Origin: Treponema sp.
Lineage (GTDB): Bacteria; Spirochaetota; Spirochaetia; Treponematales; Breznakiellaceae
Direction: 5' to 3'
NCBI GenBank assembly: GCA_031274285.1
Contig: JAISQJ010000187.1
Span: 1 to 38,268, forward strand
DNA length: 38,268 nt
The notes beneath the pieces were generated by a model. That model was not told where the DNA came from. It made no database searches and worked only from the letters and a program-made list of their open reading frames with translations. Positions 20,564-28,707 of the stretch are shown here, one piece after another. The first letter of the stretch is position 1. Every line of letters starts with the position of its first letter. Made by a program: the position numbers and the translations under genes.

Positions 20564-20818
20564 GGCCTTGATAAGGAAATATCCATAACCAAAAAAATCA
20601 TTTCTATGGACGCTGTTCTTCGAAGAATAAAATCAGGAAGCATCAATTTATCACCTAATTTTCAGCGAAATTCCGTGTGGGATAAAAAACGAAAAAGTCT
20701 TCTTATCCGGGACAATAATGATATCCGTATGTTCAAAGAAAATATAGATGCGTGGCTGCAATATATTTCTCAGGGTACAGTACTGGGCTATGAGATAAAA
20801 CGGGACCAAAATACATCA
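20564..20818 (+). pseudogene. Remnant of a DUF262 (GmrSD/DndB-like) protein gene
   Basis: The open frame reads GLDKEISITKKIISMDAVL, then RRIKSGSINLSPNFQRNSVW and DKKRKSLLI. This is the DUF262 N-terminal pattern (a short helix, 'IxLxPxFQRNxVWDxxRxSxLI'). The match stops after SLLI at about 20705, and the following 37 residues (RDNNDIRMFKENIDAWLQ and on to a TGA) do not continue the family. No C-terminal HNH part follows. Sequence to about 20960 is AT-rich and broken by stops. DUF262 proteins are nucleases acting against modified or foreign DNA, so this is probably the wreck of a defence gene brought in by transfer. Confidence 0.6.
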
Positions 20819-20969
20819 TGATACTTTGAGCATAAGTTTCAATAATGGACCGGCATGGAATAGAAATATTCTGGAAATTGCAATTGAGCAGAATGAACAA
20901 AAAAAAAATTGCAGGCATTTTGGAGAGCGAATATTTTTAAAGAAGATGCGTCCTTGTCCTACCGGCTAC

Positions 20970-20998
20970 TTGACTTAGCCAAGTCCATGCCCTAAGAT
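20970..20998 (+). promoter_or_regulatory. Putative hisG promoter with overlapping dyad
   Basis: TTGACT (20970-20975), 17 bp, then TAAGAT (20993-20998), 22 bp before the ATG. ACTTG (20968-20972) and CAAGT (20980-20984) form a short dyad over the -35 that could be an operator. Confidence 0.45.
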
Positions 20999-21019
20999 AA
21001 AATTCTTTTGGAGCGGCTT

Positions 21020-21874
21020 ATGGAAAATTTACGGATACTGATACCCAAGGGAAGGATCTTTGACAATGTGGTCCGGCTTTTTGATGAGGCGGGGTTCCCC
21101 GTCTCCCTGGCGGACCGGACCTACCGGCCGGTGATCGGCGCTTCCTGGCTGGACGCCAAGATCATGAAGCCCCAGAACGTGGGGGACCTGCTGGAACTGG
21201 GGAGCCACGACGCGGGTTTTACCGGCATCGACTGGATCAAGGAAAGCGGCGCCCAGGTGGAGGAGATCCTGGACCTGGGGCTGGACCGGGTCCGCATCGT
21301 GGCGGCCATTCCCGCCGGCCTGGGCGAAGCGGAGCTTAAGGCGAAAAAAATTGTGGTGGCCACGGAGTATGTAAATCTGGCGGAAGCCTGGCTCCTGGGC
21401 AACGGGTACCACTACCGGATTCTCCGCACCTACGGGGCCACCGAAGTCTTCCCCCCGGACGATGCTGACATGATCATCGACAACACCGCCTCCGGCCAGA
21501 CCCTGCGGGACAACGGCCTCAAGATCATCGACACCATCCTTGAATCGTCCACCCGGTTTGTGGCGGGCAGGGCGGCCATGGCGGACAAGGAGAAACGGGC
21601 CCGCATCGAGGAACTGGCCATGCTTTTTAAGGCCGTCCTGGACGCCCGCGAGCGGGTCATGCTGGAGATGAACGTGACGGCGGAGCGCTTCAAAACCCTG
21701 GTCGCCGGGCTCCCCGCCATGCGAAGCCCCACCGTGTCCCCCCTGAACGGCAGCGACGGCTACGCGGTAAAAATCGCCGTCCGGCGCCGCGAGGTGCCGG
21801 AGCTTATCCCCAAACTCAAAAAACTGGGGGCCGCCGACATCGTGGAATACGACCTGCGCAAGGTGGTGCTGTAG
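21020..21874 (+). CDS. hisG: ATP phosphoribosyltransferase, long form
   Basis: A 284-residue enzyme joining ATP and PRPP in the first step of histidine synthesis. The opening LRILIPKGRIFDNVVRLF, GITGIDW-like segment GFTGIDWIKESG, and the phosphoribosyl-binding loop DMIIDNTASGQTLRDNGLKIID near residue 155 are the family marks. The C-terminal ACT-like regulatory domain (about residues 210-284, YAVKIAVRRREVPELIPKL) makes it the HisZ-independent long form. The ATG at 21020 follows GGAG by six bases; an upstream TTG is not needed. No other his genes are here. Its codon composition is GC-rich like the ilv operon, while both flanks are AT-rich. Confidence 0.95.
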   Translation: MENLRILIPKGRIFDNVVRLFDEAGFPVSLADRTYRPVIGASWLDAKIMKPQNVGDLLELGSHDAGFTGIDWIKESGAQVEEILDLGLDRVRIVAAIPAGLGEAELKAKKIVVATEYVNLAEAWLLGNGYHYRILRTYGATEVFPPDDADMIIDNTASGQTLRDNGLKIIDTILESSTRFVAGRAAMADKEKRARIEELAMLFKAVLDARERVMLEMNVTAERFKTLVAGLPAMRSPTVSPLNGSDGYAVKIAVRRREVPELIPKLKKLGAADIVEYDLRKVVL

Positions 21875-21875
21875 T

Positions 21876-22649
21876 TTAATAAGCACTAATATTAAAAATA
21901 CCATTGCGTTTTACATATTGCGCCAGCTCTTCCATCTGTAAAGGTTGTCTTCCATGCCTATGAATCATTCTGTGGCAATTTGAACAGACTGGGGCTACAT
22001 TATGAACCGCATCTTTGAGGGTTTGTACCAAATTATCGCCCTTATACTGGAAAATCGGTCTAATGTGGTGCATTTCAATAAATTCATCCCCTATCTCTTT
22101 TCCATAAAAATCAGAAAAATTAAAACCGCAGCAAGAGCAGCACAATTTTCCCTGATTCTGATAAAAATCCAAAGCATAATCTCTTAGTTTCTTTGAACGT
22201 ATATATACTTCTCTCTCTACAATGATCTTCATGCCTTCTTGGATTATTAAATTTTCGTCAAAAATTTGTATTTCCCTTTTTTTCTCTTTTTCAACGATTT
22301 TCAAATTTTTTATCAAATCAGGATAAGAAAAATCATTGTTCAAAAGATAGGTTAATATATCCCGGTTTTGTTCTAAATATTCTTGACCTTTTAATACTAT
22401 TGAAAACACGCCATCCGTATATTCCGCATAGCCCAAACGTTCAAATGTATTATGTGCTTTTAAATTGCGTACCTTTTGAGAAAATTTGTCATCGTTCCTG
22501 CTATTTAGAATTTCCAAATCTTCTCCGCTGGGCCTCATTATTTCACGTAATTGAGGAATCAGCTTCTCGGTTGTAATATGGCCATCATTTATTTCCATAA
22601 GAAACAAAGAAGGCAATACCAGCTCATTCTCCTGTATTCGCTTTTCCAT
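21876..22649 (-). CDS. HNH endonuclease, likely restriction enzyme
   Basis: A 257-residue protein. The C-terminal HNH nuclease is clear: CSCCGFNFSDFYGKEIG near residue 175, FIEMHHIRPIFQYKG with the catalytic HH near 193, and NVAPVCSNCHRMIHR near 220; the CxxC pairs bind zinc. The N-terminal 140 residues look like a winged-helix DNA-reading part (RNLKAHNTFERLGYAEYTDGVFSIVLKGQEYL). It starts three bases after the methyltransferase stop on the same strand, so the pair is best read as a type II-like restriction-modification operon; the recognition site is unknown. It is AT-rich, unlike the surrounding genes. Its stop lies one base from the hisG stop. Confidence 0.85.
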   Translation of the reverse strand: MEKRIQENELVLPSLFLMEINDGHITTEKLIPQLREIMRPSGEDLEILNSRNDDKFSQKVRNLKAHNTFERLGYAEYTDGVFSIVLKGQEYLEQNRDILTYLLNNDFSYPDLIKNLKIVEKEKKREIQIFDENLIIQEGMKIIVEREVYIRSKKLRDYALDFYQNQGKLCCSCCGFNFSDFYGKEIGDEFIEMHHIRPIFQYKGDNLVQTLKDAVHNVAPVCSNCHRMIHRHGRQPLQMEELAQYVKRNGIFNISAY

Positions 22650-22652
22650 GTA

Positions 22653-23801
22653 TTATGTTCCCCCTGAATAATTTGTTATTAGTAAATGTTCTGCCTCTTT
22701 ATTATTTCTATTCATAAAACTTACAAGGTACGTCTTGTCAAAGGATTCTATGTTTAATCCCCTGCCAAAGTAAAGACCCCTTATCAAATCGGTATTTTTT
22801 ATTACGAGCATCCATTTTGAATGGCACTTTTTTAAGAGATATTCCGAAAGGCGTCTTTGGTCATGCTTCCCAAATTCATTTTTAGTATAGGTACTAAATT
22901 CAGAATCATAGGGAGGATCAATAAATACAAGATCATTTTTCTCCGGTTTGTATTTTGAAAGAAAATCCTCAAAATCAAGGTTTTCAATAACGGTCATAGA
23001 CAGCATGTCTGACAACGCCTTTGATTTCAGATAATCAACTTTTTTTTGGAGATTTTTCCTGTTGTATTGAATACCCCCATAGGGCGCATTAAAATAACCC
23101 CGTGAATTATATCGAAACATTCCCCCATAAGCAAAATTCCTGATAAAGAAAAAAATCGCCGCCTTGGTAAAAGCATCTATTTCATACTTTTCAATGTGAT
23201 TATAAATATATCTGAAATGCATATAAAAAGCGCTTTTTAATGCTGTTTCCATATTATCAAGAATATCATGATCAGGCAGGCGGTTTTTCTTTTGTTCAAG
23301 ACATTTCATACGTACAATCTTTCTAAATAGATTTATTTGCAATTCGGTTAGAAAATTAGCAATATCAAAATTAAATCTTTCGGAAAACATCCCATTAAAT
23401 TGATCTTTATTATCAATAATGAAAGCAAGTAATTTACGTTTCGTTTTTTCTTCCGTTGTATTATCGGTGGAGAATTTAATATATGTTTTAATAAAAAAAT
23501 CTCTGCTGTTTTCAATAACATTAGCTAGTAAATTCCAGTTATATATTATCTCTTCTATAGAGTCAAAGAATATAGCATTACCGGGATCCGCTATGCTTTT
23601 ATATAATGATATTAATTCATCTGATTTGTCATTGATAAAGTATTTTCTCGCGGCAATTGAAGTATAAACTGCACCTCCCCCAACAAATGGCTCATAGTAG
23701 TTATTAATGCACTGGGGCAAAAGGGGCGATATGTATCTAAGTTCCCTCTCTTTCCCGCCAGGCCATTTGAGGATAGGTGATAATATACTTTTCTCAGCCA
23801 T
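22653..23801 (-). CDS. D12-class N6-adenine DNA methyltransferase
   Basis: A 382-residue methyltransferase of the Dam/D12 (alpha) class. LKWPGGKERELRYISPLLP at residues 11-29 and YYEPFVGGGAVYTSIAA near residue 36 form the S-adenosylmethionine site (motifs X and I). VFIDPPYDSEFSTY near residue 288 is the catalytic DPPY motif IV. The 180-residue middle region is the target-recognition part. It should protect host DNA by methylating adenine at the site cut by the adjacent HNH nuclease. AAAGGA lies about ten bases before the ATG. GC content is far below that of neighbouring genes, a sign of recent transfer. Confidence 0.92.
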   Translation of the reverse strand: MAEKSILSPILKWPGGKERELRYISPLLPQCINNYYEPFVGGGAVYTSIAARKYFINDKSDELISLYKSIADPGNAIFFDSIEEIIYNWNLLANVIENSRDFFIKTYIKFSTDNTTEEKTKRKLLAFIIDNKDQFNGMFSERFNFDIANFLTELQINLFRKIVRMKCLEQKKNRLPDHDILDNMETALKSAFYMHFRYIYNHIEKYEIDAFTKAAIFFFIRNFAYGGMFRYNSRGYFNAPYGGIQYNRKNLQKKVDYLKSKALSDMLSMTVIENLDFEDFLSKYKPEKNDLVFIDPPYDSEFSTYTKNEFGKHDQRRLSEYLLKKCHSKWMLVIKNTDLIRGLYFGRGLNIESFDKTYLVSFMNRNNKEAEHLLITNYSGGT

Positions 23802-23831
23802 GGACGTAAAATTTCCTTTAGCAATTGACCT

Positions 23832-23861
23832 ATATTAGCATCTGATGAAAATATTTGTCAA
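23832..23861 (-). promoter_or_regulatory. Promoter of the restriction-modification operon
   Basis: On the minus strand: a perfect TTGACA (plus 23856-23861), 18 bp, then TAATAT (plus 23832-23837). The expected start leaves a leader of about 24 bases before the methyltransferase ATG. Confidence 0.55.
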
Positions 23862-23937
23862 GGGCATTTGGCTTACCGGCGCGGTTGTGCCGTTCGGTGT
23901 AAGGACATGCGCAGCTCCTAAACCTGTTGCAGCGCCT

Positions 23938-24862
23938 TCACAAAACCTTGAAAATTTTATCCATGGGGGCGCCGCAGACGGGACAGTTTTTGGGGTGGGC
24001 CTTCGCGGAAAAGGTGTTGCCGCAGGAACCGCAGGTATAGTAATCGGCGCTTTCTATGTCCCGGCCCCGCTTTAGGGATACCAGGGCCTTTTCAAACAGC
24101 GCCGCATGTATTTTTTCCGCCTCCAGGGCATCGGTAAAGGCGTATACCGGCAGGCCTGTTTGTTTTTCCTTTGCCTCTGCAAGGCCGGTTTTGTAAAATT
24201 CGTTTACCTCATAACGTTCATCGTTAATGACGGCGGCAAGGGTCTTTTCCGGGCTGCTTAACCCCGACGCAACGTAGTGAAAATTCCGGGCGTGGTAATA
24301 CTCCGCCTCCGCGGCCGCGCGAAACAGCCGGGCAAGGTTAGGGAGGTCCCGCCGTTCGGCGTCTTCCGCGTAAAGCCGGTAACGAACGTGGGCGCTGCAT
24401 TCCCGGACAAAGGATTCTGATAAACGGTCCTGGATTGTTTTGTCCCACAAACGCCGACCGCCGCTTTCCAGGCTCTCCCGGCGATAGTCCAGGTCTCCCA
24501 CATCGTTATAAAAAAACCGCACCCAGTGATAATAGGGCGGCGATACGCCGGGCACTTCTTCGATCCGCGCCCCGCCGCCGCCGGTACCGATCAGCTTTAT
24601 GCCGTTTACCTCGTCTTCAAAATACGAATGAACATGGCCCGAAAGGATAAACCGTATCGAGTCTTGGCAGGGTTCAAGGACGGACCAGTATAAGGGTAAA
24701 ATCCGTGGCCGCGGCCTCGGAAAGCAGGTCCGCGAAAATAGCCATAATTTCCGCACCCAGGCCGTCGCAGCCCGGATCGCCCAGGACGGAAAATGACCGG
24801 AAATCGGCGACTTCCAGCACCGGCCGCACTATCTTTTGGATGCCCCGGTTTAAGTTGACCAT
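23938..24862 (-). pseudogene. Metallophosphoesterase-rubrerythrin fusion, broken by deletion and frameshift
   Basis: The gene begins at the ATG at 24862 with MVNLNRGIQKIVRPVLEVAD, then SFSVLGDPGCDGLGAEIMAI and TDFTLIL, like the first strand and metal loop of a calcineurin-type phosphoesterase, and stops at 24674. In a second frame (from about 24690 to 23938) the last phosphoesterase block continues: SIRFILSGHVHSYFEDEVNG and GTGGGGARIE with its GHVH metal ligands. The central GD..P/GNH(D/E) blocks are missing, roughly a hundred residues by family length. The rest is a complete rubrerythrin: a four-helix diiron domain (ECSAHVRYRLYAEDAE; EAEYYHARNFHYVASG; DALEAEKIHAALFEKAL) and a rubredoxin-like YTCGSCGN...CPVCGAP. 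The rubrerythrin half might still be expressed from an internal start; that is untested. Confidence 0.75.
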
Positions 24863-25023
24863 TACTTAAGGGTAGTTGCTCCTGGGGGATAAAACAAGGG
24901 CCTTGTGCCGCCCCGGCGTGAACTGCAATCCGCCCCACGGGGGCGGGAGTTGAGATTATCCGTGTCAAACCGCCATGGATGGCGGTGTAACAAGGCTTTA
25001 GATGACAGGATGTCACTTTTTCA
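24863..25023. other. Intergenic hairpins
   Basis: It contains ACCGCCAT-GG-ATGGCGGT (near 24970-24987) and TGACA-GGA-TGTCA followed by CTTTTT on the plus strand (near 25003-25019). The latter resembles the terminator at 2189-2210, but no plus-strand gene ends here, so its use is unclear. No gene was seen. Confidence 0.4.
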
Positions 25024-26535
25024 TCATTTGACGCAGAACGCGGGGGCCACTCCGCTGGGCGACGTAGAAGACGCCCCAACGTAGGCGGGGTCACCAGGGG
25101 CGGAGATAACAGAGAAATCGGCGGCATTTCCATAATAGGGAGACGCGAGCCAATACCATATCGCGGAATTCGAACTGTTATACTTTATACGGCTGGTATC
25201 ATCCGTATAATATTCAAGCCGCGCCTGAGTACCGGGGGCCTCATGGGTTGACGAAGAATAGAGATGTGTGCCGACCATTTCATATTCCGTGGGAAGCCAG
25301 ATGGTGTCGGTAACCGTATCCGCGCCGGCTGGGGGATAGCCACCGCTCGAAACAACGCGGCTGGGCGCCCACAGTACCGAGGACGGCACACCGGCGGCGG
25401 TGCTGGTTAGGCCGGTAAGGAAGGCGCCGTTCAGATAGGCCGGCATTTCACTGCCGGCGTATCCGTTTGTGTTGATGTCTGACGCTTCCATCCTGCGGGC
25501 TCCCGGAATATTCTTGAAATGGAATACCACGTGGGGGGTGTTGTTGCCGTTTATGCCGTTAAAGGAATTGATCCCCACCACCATGACGGGCGTGGGGGTC
25601 GTTGGACTAATGGCTGCGGCGACGCCGTCACCGTTAACCGTGAAGCCCGGAGCGGGCAGCTCGATGTAATCGCCAAGCCGGATAATCTGCGTAAAATCCC
25701 CCGCCTCCGGGGTGTTGATAAGCCAGTGCAACGCGTTAAACGCTTCGGTAACGCCATTCGCTCCGGTTGTGGTTATGCTGAACCGGGCTTTCAGGTCCAT
25801 TGCGCTTGCGGTAGTATCCACCAGCCAGGCGAAAATCAGTTTTACGTCATAGGGGGCCATAAAGCCCTCAAGGTCGTTGGCGTTGACGGTAAAGGTTGTG
25901 GAAGCGGTATTCCCCTGGGCGGAGGGAATGCTTACCGTAATGGGACCGGTTATCTCTGTATTGCTGCTGTCTACTATGACCTGATCGGGCACCGCCTTGT
26001 TTATCGTTACCTGTGCGGTGGTTTGGGTCGTATCATAGGTGGTTATCAGCGCCGAATAGGTGTTGTCCCCGATATAAGCGGCGGTATAGGTAGTACCCAT
26101 ATAGCTTACCTCAACGCTTGCGGGGGTGGTATTGTCAAAAATCATCTTGACACTGGCGTTGTTGGTCTGCCCCGCAACGACCCTTACCTGGGCGGAACCG
26201 GTCCCCACATGGACAGGCCCCGGCAGATACGCCTCCGCCTGTATATTCCAGACCCCCGGCGTAACGCTTAACACCGTACTGGTCTCCCCCGCCGGGACAA
26301 CCACGTTTACGGTCTGCGATCCGCCGGTCAGGGTAACGCCGTATTCCAGCAGGGCTTGGGTCCCGGCCGCAGGAACCGCCGCGCGGACGGCGGAATCGTC
26401 CCCCGCCGCACCGGGGAAGCGGACAACTAAATTCCCCTCATCCTTCCCGTAATTGCTCATAAACACTTCCCCGCAGGAAACCAGCAGGAATATTATCATC
26501 CCGGATAAAAAGGCCCTTTTCAATCTTCTTTGCAT
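25024..26535 (-). CDS. Large lipoprotein with DUF6273-like C terminus
   Basis: A 503-residue lipoprotein. The signal ends in LLVSC (Cys21). The first 130 residues of the mature part are beta-rich: VTLTGGSQTVNVVVPAGET and VLSVTPGVWNIQAEAYLPG form a prealbumin-like fold common in treponemal lipoproteins. The middle is Thr/Ser/Asn-rich. The C terminus has TIWLPTEYEMVGTHLYSS, then WYWLASPYYGNAADFSVISA and GVAPAFCVK, which resembles the DUF6273 end ('WLRSP...GVRPAF'), a C-type-lectin-like module. Ligand unknown. AGGGG lies about eight bases before the ATG. It is downstream of the FecR gene by 38 bases and probably co-transcribed with it. Confidence 0.8.
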   Translation of the reverse strand: MQRRLKRAFLSGMIIFLLVSCGEVFMSNYGKDEGNLVVRFPGAAGDDSAVRAAVPAAGTQALLEYGVTLTGGSQTVNVVVPAGETSTVLSVTPGVWNIQAEAYLPGPVHVGTGSAQVRVVAGQTNNASVKMIFDNTTPASVEVSYMGTTYTAAYIGDNTYSALITTYDTTQTTAQVTINKAVPDQVIVDSSNTEITGPITVSIPSAQGNTASTTFTVNANDLEGFMAPYDVKLIFAWLVDTTASAMDLKARFSITTTGANGVTEAFNALHWLINTPEAGDFTQIIRLGDYIELPAPGFTVNGDGVAAAISPTTPTPVMVVGINSFNGINGNNTPHVVFHFKNIPGARRMEASDINTNGYAGSEMPAYLNGAFLTGLTSTAAGVPSSVLWAPSRVVSSGGYPPAGADTVTDTIWLPTEYEMVGTHLYSSSTHEAPGTQARLEYYTDDTSRIKYNSSNSAIWYWLASPYYGNAADFSVISAPGDPAYVGASSTSPSGVAPAFCVK

Positions 26536-26573
26536 GAATAACCCCTATAACACGAAGTGTTAATGACCAGGTA

Positions 26574-27248
26574 CTACCATTCGGCGGTAACCGTTAGTTC
26601 CGCATTGCCCGGGGGAACGGCGGCGCCGTCTCCGTTCAGACTGCCCCCCGCCTCAGAGCCCGGCGGCGGCTCCGGCGCAAAACTTACCGCCGTTTCTTCC
26701 CGGGGGGCTGTTACGGTGTAGTTTTTTTCATCCACCGTACTCCGCTCTCCGGCCCGCACAAAGGCAAGGGAACCGCTCGCGCCGGTATACTGCACCCGGC
26801 CCTCGCCGACCGAGAGATTAACGGTATCGAATTCAAACACCGTCCCCCGCACCGAGGCGGTTACCGAGGGGCTCCGCACAGAAAAATTGATCGTCCCCCC
26901 GCTGGGCCTCGATACCTCCGCCCGGATCCTGCCGGTCTGAAGGTATATCTCCGCCTCCTCCGCCCCCGGCCCTCCGGCAATCTCTTCCAGCGTCAGCCGG
27001 GTCAGGGGGCGGACCGTAATCACCGCCCCTCCCAGCGCCACCGCCGCGGTACTCTTGAACCCCGTGGAGACCCTTGTTCCCTTTTCTATAGCCATGCCGG
27101 GAGAAGCGGGAACCCAGGCCGAACTGCCCGGCCTTTGAACTTCCACCGTTCCGCTCACTTCCCGTATCACCGCCGCCGGCGCCTGGGCAAACAAGACCGG
27201 GATACATATCATACTTAACAACAGCATAAAAACCTGAACAAACCTCAT
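26574..27248 (-). CDS. FecR-domain periplasmic protein
   Basis: A 224-residue exported protein. The signal peptide MRFVQVFMLLLSMICIPVLFAQ precedes a complete FecR domain: VIREVSGTVEVQRPG, GMAIEKGTRVSTGFKSTAAVAL, ITVRPLTRLTLEEI, then FSVRSPSVTASVRGTVFEF and VGEGRVQYTG. In many gut and aquatic bacteria such proteins are stand-alone periplasmic or surface proteins, not anti-sigma partners; no sigma factor is visible here. The start is 27248, since GGGGGAAAACG precedes it, rather than an upstream TTG. Its neighbours are envelope proteins. Confidence 0.88.
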   Translation of the reverse strand: MRFVQVFMLLLSMICIPVLFAQAPAAVIREVSGTVEVQRPGSSAWVPASPGMAIEKGTRVSTGFKSTAAVALGGAVITVRPLTRLTLEEIAGGPGAEEAEIYLQTGRIRAEVSRPSGGTINFSVRSPSVTASVRGTVFEFDTVNLSVGEGRVQYTGASGSLAFVRAGERSTVDEKNYTVTAPREETAVSFAPEPPPGSEAGGSLNGDGAAVPPGNAELTVTAEW

Positions 27249-27309
27249 CGTTTTCCCCCTAATCAATAACTTCGCCCTGTCCCAAATAAATTGGAAAAAT
27301 TGGAAAAAG

Positions 27310-27345
27310 AATTTTAACCACCAAGGACATAGGAGAACACAAAGG
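27310..27345 (-). repeat. Dispersed intergenic motif, copy 2
   Basis: Read on the minus strand: cctttgtgttctcctatgtc, then cttggtggttaaaattc. It matches copy 1 (38-73) at both ends. The adjoining 27346-27430 holds a partial inverted copy (cctttgtatctttgtgtttt on the plus strand), so the pair forms a long imperfect hairpin in the 238-bp gap between the FecR and barrel genes. Confidence 0.5.
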
Positions 27346-27486
27346 AAAGAGAAGAAAGCAGGGAAAAGAAAATTCCCTTATGAAAACCTTCTGCCCTTTG
27401 TATCTTTGTGTTTTTTTTCTTTTTCCCTTGTCCGGAATATTCATCCGCATGGTCCGTGTGGTCTGTGCTATACCTCCTTTTGTTAA

Positions 27487-28707
27487 CTAAAATAACAGCA
27501 TCAGAGCCAGCGCGGCTTTCCATAAAACCGGCGCGCCGGAATCGAAGGCGTTTCCCGTACCCGGAAAAAACACCCCGCCGCCCGCCGTAAGCGATATGTC
27601 CGCCACGGGAACCCAGGCGATTGATCCATACGCTTCCGCTCCCAGCGCCTTGTTTCCGCCGCTTTTCAAATAGGGGCTGGTGTAGGTTTGGACATCGCTC
27701 CGTATAAAATACAGCCCCTCAAGGGAAAGGGAGAGTCCCTCAACAGGCTGCAGCGTATAGGCGCCGCTTGCCACCATGAGGCCCGGAAGCCCCGCATTCA
27801 GCACCTTTCCCTGGGCAAGGGTTGTTACCGGCCGGAAGGGTCCGACCGTCTCATTGACGCGCCCGGATCCCCAGCGGAATTCCAGGGTAAGCATATCCCG
27901 CGGGGAAGAAGGCGGCGCCCATGATCCCCCGGCCAGTAACGCAAAACTGATTTCCGTACCGGGAGATTCCGCATGGCCCGTTGTTTCGGCAAACCCCATA
28001 ATCCCTCCCAGGGTAAGATCAAAGACAGGAACCGGCGAAAACAGGAACCGCAGCGAAAGGTATTGGGTATGGATTTTTTCGTCCCTTCCGTTCACATCAA
28101 ATTGGGCGAGACCCTGGAACGAGAGCCCGTGGGGACCGCCCCCCAGGGCGGGAGCCTCCCAGCCCAGAGCGGCAAGGAAACGGCGGGACGCGAAATAGGT
28201 GCCGCCAAAGTCCTTATACTCCAGTTCCCTTGCATAATCCGCCGTATCACCGGCGCCCATAAAAATAGCCGCCGTGTCCTTGTATAAGAACCCCGTGTAA
28301 TAGGCCCCCAGGGTTAAGCGGGTGTTCCCCGCTTCATACACCCCCGCCAGCCCGTCAAACAAACCCGCGGCCAGTACGCTGTTGGAATCAGTAAACCGGA
28401 TACGCCCGGCGTCTATCCCGAGAACCGGAAGGGGCCGCCATGAAATCATAAACCTGCTTATCTCCGGTATAAGGTTCCATTTTTCATTTTCATACGTTAC
28501 GGTAAGGCTGCCGGAAAAATAGACATCCAGATTTTCATGCAATGAGGCGGAAACCCAGGGGCCGGTTCCCCCCGCATAGACCAGGCCCGTATCCTTCCCC
28601 GCGCCGTTTAATTCCGGATTTTGGTTAAGGGTGAGGCCGAAGTCCGCCCCAAAAACCGCAAAGACGATACAGGAAAAAAACGATCCCAGAAAAACAAGCC
28701 GTTTCAT
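27487..28707 (-). CDS. Outer-membrane beta-barrel protein, treponemal type
   Basis: A 406-residue protein with signal peptide MKRLVFLGSFFSCIVFAVFGA. The mature part is a chain of amphipathic strands with Gly/aromatic spacing (LDVYFSGSLTVTYENEKW, LTLGAYYTGFLYKDTAAIF, LSLSLEGLYFIRSDVQTYTS) and ends in LALMLLF, a C-terminal Phe typical of outer-membrane barrels recognised by BamA. Around 16-20 strands are plausible by eye. Ligand or pore function is unknown. Its ATG overlaps the stop of the 28704-29156 gene by four bases (ATGA), so the two are translationally coupled. Confidence 0.8.
   Translation of the reverse strand: MKRLVFLGSFFSCIVFAVFGADFGLTLNQNPELNGAGKDTGLVYAGGTGPWVSASLHENLDVYFSGSLTVTYENEKWNLIPEISRFMISWRPLPVLGIDAGRIRFTDSNSVLAAGLFDGLAGVYEAGNTRLTLGAYYTGFLYKDTAAIFMGAGDTADYARELEYKDFGGTYFASRRFLAALGWEAPALGGGPHGLSFQGLAQFDVNGRDEKIHTQYLSLRFLFSPVPVFDLTLGGIMGFAETTGHAESPGTEISFALLAGGSWAPPSSPRDMLTLEFRWGSGRVNETVGPFRPVTTLAQGKVLNAGLPGLMVASGAYTLQPVEGLSLSLEGLYFIRSDVQTYTSPYLKSGGNKALGAEAYGSIAWVPVADISLTAGGGVFFPGTGNAFDSGAPVLWKAALALMLLF

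Noticed and set aside
20398-20600. T-box or amino-acid attenuator ahead of the ilv operon
   Set aside because: The predicted promoter is within 20 bases of the ATG. The GC-rich hairpin lies upstream of it, and no specifier or T-box sequence was seen.
25024-25400. Diversity-generating retroelement variable region
   Set aside because: No template repeat or reverse transcriptase occurs in the window.
27390-27486. Pyrimidine-rich run as a terminator of the barrel gene
   Set aside because: The T run is on the plus strand, while the barrel gene is read on minus. It fits better as part of an inverted pair of the dispersed motif.
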